This document shows positions 61,001 to 64,000 of a stretch of DNA of 64,000 nt, piece by piece. Source of the DNA: Prevotella sp. (lineage in GTDB: Bacteria > Bacteroidota > Bacteroidia > Bacteroidales > Bacteroidaceae); contig JAFZAP010000019.1 of the NCBI GenBank assembly GCA_017557185.1, positions 55,594 to 119,593 of the forward strand. The letters run 5' to 3'. Below the pieces are notes generated by a model. The model searched no databases, was not told the DNA's origin, and saw only the letters and a list, made by a program, of their open reading frames with translations. Every line of letters starts with the position of its first letter. The stretch's first letter is position 1. The position numbers and the translations under genes are program-made.

Positions 61001-63136
61001 ATGAGCTTAATCAGACATTATGTTTCTGTCTGTCTTTTGACATGTCTGTCGACGACCGCATGGGGACAGTCGGCAGAGCCTGACCATCGCAACAGTCTTG
61101 ACTGGCAGCAGCAAGTGGAACAACTCGTCGACTTCGACGAGGAGGAGGGCGGCGATGCCTGGGAACAGCAGATGGAACTGCTGGCCGATCTCCATGAGCA
61201 GAAGATAAACCTTGCTACCGCTACACGCGAAGACCTCGAGCAACTGCCTTTCCTCACAGCGGAGCAGGTGGAACAAATCTGCGAATACCTGTACCGCTAT
61301 GGGCCCATGCAGAGTCTTGCCGAACTGGCCATGATTGAAAGCCTCGACAACCGGACAAGACAACTGCTAAGGGAGTTTGTAACTCTGCCCACTCCCCGAA
61401 CACCCACCCTCAACCCCTCCCGAAGGGAGGGTAGTCGAGATACTCTTTCTATCAGTCATTCATCAGCCAAGGCAAATCATACCCACCTCCCCTCGGAAGG
61501 GGTTGGGGGTGGGTACTTGGGAGGCGGGTTTCTCTTCACCGCCCGCGTCCCTTTCTATGAACGCAGAGGCGACCAGAACGGCTATCTTGGCTATCCCTAT
61601 CGCCACACGCTGCGCTACACCATGAATCTCAACAGCCACCTGCGCTTCGGACTCGTTGGTGCACAAGACAGCGGAGAGCCGTTTTTCGCCAATCGCAACT
61701 CGCTAGGCTACGATCACTACTCCCTCTACGCACAGCTGCGGCGAGTGGGACGACTGAAGAATCTCGTAGTAGGGCACTATCGTCTGCGGCTTGGGTTGGG
61801 CTTGGTGATGAACGGCAGCATGAACCTGGGCAAGCGGGCGATGCTCGATGGTGTAGGCCGCTCGATGACGGTCATTACACCACATTCCTCACGTATGTCG
61901 GCTAACTACCTGCAGGGAGCAGCCGCAACGGTTTCCCTCAGCCGCGATCTCAGTCTTACGGCATTTGCCTCCTATCGCAAAATTGATGCAACCCTGCACG
62001 GAGACACAACCATCAACACCCTACTCACTACTGGCTATCACCGCACACCTTCGGAAATGGAGCGCAAGAACAATGCCGCAGAGTGGCTTGCAGGCACTCG
62101 GCTAGCATGGCGCTATGACCGCTGGCATGCCGGACTGACAGCCGTTGCCAATGGTTTCGACATGCCGTTACAACCCACCGTACAACCGATATCAGCCAGC
62201 CAGCGGTATCGGGAAATATATCCAGAAGGAAAGACGTTTGGAAATGTCAGCGCCGACTACGGCTATGAAGGCCGGCGGCTGACGCTGAGCGGTGAGACAG
62301 CCGTAGGCAAAGGCGGAGGATTGGCCACGCTCAACACTCTCTCCTATCGCCCCGTACCTCGACTGCGGTTGATGGCCGTGCAGCGTTTCTACAGCTACCA
62401 CTATCAGGCCCTTCATGCCGCGAGCTTCGGCGAAGGCAGTCGTGTGCAGAACGAGAGCGGCATCCTTGTGGGTGCCTCGTGGCAGGCTTCGCGACAGCTG
62501 CAACTCCTGGCCTATACCGACTATGCCTATTTCCCCTGGGCACGCTATCAGGCCTCGCAGTCCTCGCATGCCACCGACCACCTCTTGGAAATGCAGTGGC
62601 AGCACCGCCAGTGGCGCTTCTTTGCCCGCTACCGGCTACGCACCATCGAGGAGAACGACCATTCTTCTTCAGCCACAAGCGAAAACGCAACATCCCTTAT
62701 CACCCACACCCAGCACCGCCTGCGCCTATCGGCAGGCTACGACTTCGGCCGCCTGACCACACGCACACAGCTCGATGCTGCTTTGAGCCACAAACAGGAG
62801 AGCAGTCGCGGATGGATGCTCGGGCAGACCATCGACTACCGCCTTCGTAGGCTGATACTCAGCACCCATCTGGCATACTTCCACACCGACGACTACGACA
62901 GCCGCCTCTATGCCTACGAACGCAACCTGCGCTATGCCTTCTCCTTCCCCGCCTACTTCGATCACGGCTTGCATGGCGCCCTCTACGCCAGCTACACCGT
63001 CAACCGCCACCTTTCCTTCGCTGCCAAACTCACAACCACACACTATTTCGACCGTTCTACTATCGGAACGGGCCTGCAACAGATCGACGGCAGCACGCAA
63101 ACCGATCTGGACTTGCAATTATCGTGGAAACTATAA
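61001..63136 (+). CDS. Secreted HhH outer-membrane protein with an inserted repeat
   Basis: A 711-residue exported protein. The start is ATG 61001 (signal peptide ending in TTAWGQ). Residues about 55-125 hold two helix-hairpin-helix-like segments (KINLATATREDLEQLPFLTAEQVEQICEYLYR), as in ComEA-like proteins; the rest (about 175-711) has the alternating pattern of an outer-membrane beta-barrel ending in LDLQLSWKL. Residues about 131-175 (TPRTPTLNPSRREG, then THLPSEGVGGGYLGGG) are translated from a pair of GC-rich palindromic repeats at 61402-61432 and 61482-61513; the frame stays open. The barrel proteins of this kind have no known substrate. Confidence 0.8.
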   Translation: MSLIRHYVSVCLLTCLSTTAWGQSAEPDHRNSLDWQQQVEQLVDFDEEEGGDAWEQQMELLADLHEQKINLATATREDLEQLPFLTAEQVEQICEYLYRYGPMQSLAELAMIESLDNRTRQLLREFVTLPTPRTPTLNPSRREGSRDTLSISHSSAKANHTHLPSEGVGGGYLGGGFLFTARVPFYERRGDQNGYLGYPYRHTLRYTMNLNSHLRFGLVGAQDSGEPFFANRNSLGYDHYSLYAQLRRVGRLKNLVVGHYRLRLGLGLVMNGSMNLGKRAMLDGVGRSMTVITPHSSRMSANYLQGAAATVSLSRDLSLTAFASYRKIDATLHGDTTINTLLTTGYHRTPSEMERKNNAAEWLAGTRLAWRYDRWHAGLTAVANGFDMPLQPTVQPISASQRYREIYPEGKTFGNVSADYGYEGRRLTLSGETAVGKGGGLATLNTLSYRPVPRLRLMAVQRFYSYHYQALHAASFGEGSRVQNESGILVGASWQASRQLQLLAYTDYAYFPWARYQASQSSHATDHLLEMQWQHRQWRFFARYRLRTIEENDHSSSATSENATSLITHTQHRLRLSAGYDFGRLTTRTQLDAALSHKQESSRGWMLGQTIDYRLRRLILSTHLAYFHTDDYDSRLYAYERNLRYAFSFPAYFDHGLHGALYASYTVNRHLSFAAKLTTTHYFDRSTIGTGLQQIDGSTQTDLDLQLSWKL
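61402..61513. repeat. GC-rich palindromic repeat pair inside a gene
   Basis: The unit at 61402-61432 (ACCCACCCTCAACCCCTCCC, loop, GGGAGGG) and the unit at 61482-61513 are inverted copies, about 49 bases apart. The same unit family occurs at intergenic sites. Both units are read in frame as Pro/Arg/Gly-rich sequence. Confidence 0.8.
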
Positions 63137-63266
63137 AAGCCTCACCCCGGCCCTCTCCTAAGGAGAGGGGGAGCCTACCCCATCCCCTCCCTGAAAGGAA
63201 GGGCTTTAGTCCCCCCTGTGAGAGATGTTTGCTCCCTCTCCTTAGGAGAGGGTTGGGGTGAGGCTT
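63137..63266. repeat. GC-rich palindromic repeat cluster, possible two-way terminator
   Basis: AAGCCTCACCCCGGCCCTCT (63137-63156) continues to a hairpin; the inverse copy is at 63231-63266, with a third unit between (63175-63215). The cluster fills the gap between two convergent genes (stops at 63136 and 63269), so it may end transcription both ways. Confidence 0.78.
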
Positions 63267-63268
63267 CT

Positions 63269-63934
63269 TTACAAATATTGCATAAGAATATCCCACACCG
63301 CGATGATGTGGCAGACGCTTCCCGCCAGCACGAAGAAATGGAACACGGTGTGCATGTAGCGACGGCGGTGGAAAGAATAGAACAAGGCACCAGTGATATA
63401 GCAGACTCCCTCGGCGATGATCCAAACTACTGCGGCGGTACTCACACTGTCGAGCAACGGCTTGAAGGCGACGAGCACCGACAGCCCCATCAGGCAGAAG
63501 CAGATGGTCTCGAGGTTGCTATGGGCTTTCAGCTTATGAAACGAAACGATGGTGCCTGCGATGGCTGCCGTCCACACAAAGGCAAACAGCGCCCAGCCCC
63601 ACGGCCCTTCGTCGCGCATCGCCACGAGCGTGATCGGCGAATAGCTACCGGCAATATGCCAATAGATAGCGGCATGATCCCACTTGCGCAGCCGTTCCTT
63701 CCATTTATTCTCCGCACTCAGCGCATGATAGACCGTCGAAGCCACATAGCTGCCGAGCATTCCGAAGAGGTAGAGGGACACACCGAATGTCGCCCACCCG
63801 TTCTCATGGCGCGCTGCCCAGACAATGAACAGCGTGCCGATGACAACAGCGAGCAGAATGCCGGCGGCGTGGCTCCACGAGTTCCACAGCTCCTCGCCGC
63901 GCGTGTAGTTGATTTTCTTTCTGATCTCTCTCAA
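63269..63934 (-). CDS. Hemolysin III (PAQR-type) membrane protein
   Basis: A 221-residue protein with seven predicted helices and the landmarks of the hemolysin III/TrhA branch of PAQR proteins: SHAAGILLAVVIG, ASTVYHALSA (Ser-His), KWDHAAIYWHIAGSYSP (Asp-His) and the C-terminal HTVFHFFVLAGSVCHI with two zinc-binding His. All expected metal ligands are visible. In bacteria the group affects membrane-lipid energy balance rather than lysing blood cells. It runs toward the HhH gene; its promoter is not visible in the last 66 bases, which hold only short GTTCCGAGTTCCGAGT-like direct repeats. Confidence 0.92.
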   Translation of the reverse strand: MREIRKKINYTRGEELWNSWSHAAGILLAVVIGTLFIVWAARHENGWATFGVSLYLFGMLGSYVASTVYHALSAENKWKERLRKWDHAAIYWHIAGSYSPITLVAMRDEGPWGWALFAFVWTAAIAGTIVSFHKLKAHSNLETICFCLMGLSVLVAFKPLLDSVSTAAVVWIIAEGVCYITGALFYSFHRRRYMHTVFHFFVLAGSVCHIIAVWDILMQYL

Positions 63935-64000
63935 TTATCTAGTTCCGAGTTCCGAGTTTCGAGTTTATAACTGCGTTATGACTTTTGTCACGACTCAGCA

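Noticed and set aside
1-64000. Prophage, integrative element or insertion sequence
   Set aside because: No integrase, transposase, relaxase or phage structural gene was seen; the repeats are all non-coding.

Overview
The window looks like chromosomal DNA from a gut or oral Bacteroidota of the Prevotella/Segatella type. The evidence is the promoter type (a TAnnTTTG -7 box with TTTG/TTG about 20 bases upstream, seen before most transcription units), the lack of Shine-Dalgarno sites, a SusC/SusD pair, many secreted glycosidases and proteases, and C-terminal tails ending in GIYI-NGKKVVIK. No rRNA, tRNA, CRISPR array, phage or transposase gene was seen.

Layout. 1-2495: 5' part of a large secreted protein gene (minus strand, runs off the window). 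3041-3567: YefM/YoeB-type toxin-antitoxin pair with a palindromic operator, flanked by short repeats. 3568-5457: 1.9 kb without genes, full of repeats (a 30-bp inverted-repeat element, a 22-bp-period array, GC-rich palindromes, a 35-bp inverted-repeat element). 5458-12608: nrdD-nrdG-clpS-clpA-aat and a YqiA-like esterase, closely packed; this joins anaerobic dNTP synthesis to a complete N-degron module. 12714-14564: a GH16-GH43 fusion. 14743-22220: a seven-gene envelope operon (phosphoethanolamine transferase, two acyltransferases, UbiA prenyltransferase, HAD phosphatase, GtrA, a large membrane protein). 22330-27208: GH51 arabinofuranosidase, a candidate small RNA, a BASS transporter and a GH43-like enzyme. 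27318-41301: an M6 protease, then a SusC-SusD-metallopeptidase-DUF4302-DUF4859 operon that looks like a protein- or peptide-scavenging locus. 41783-43859: DUF2807 adhesin-like protein, an ECF sigma factor with a membrane anchor, and a small secreted protein. 44027-50220: histidine phosphatase, MgtC, GH20 hexosaminidase, PH-domain protein, APH-fold sugar-kinase-like protein and a CBM9-like protein. 50602-52046: DUF6291 protein and an HU-like protein. 52365-56864: ABC transporter, GntR regulator and an outer-membrane receptor. 57069-63934: M16 protease, TraB/GumN protein, an HhH outer-membrane protein invaded by a palindromic repeat, and hemolysin III.

The most unusual signal is outside the genes. 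Four intergenic places hold degenerate tandem arrays with exactly 22-bp spacing, each unit carrying a short palindromic core (AGCAnTGCT-like in three arrays, TTAAGTTAA in the fourth) and a variable remainder. A second family of GC-rich palindromes occurs in inverted pairs at many gene ends and once inside a reading frame. Functions are read from motifs and family knowledge only; no database search was possible.
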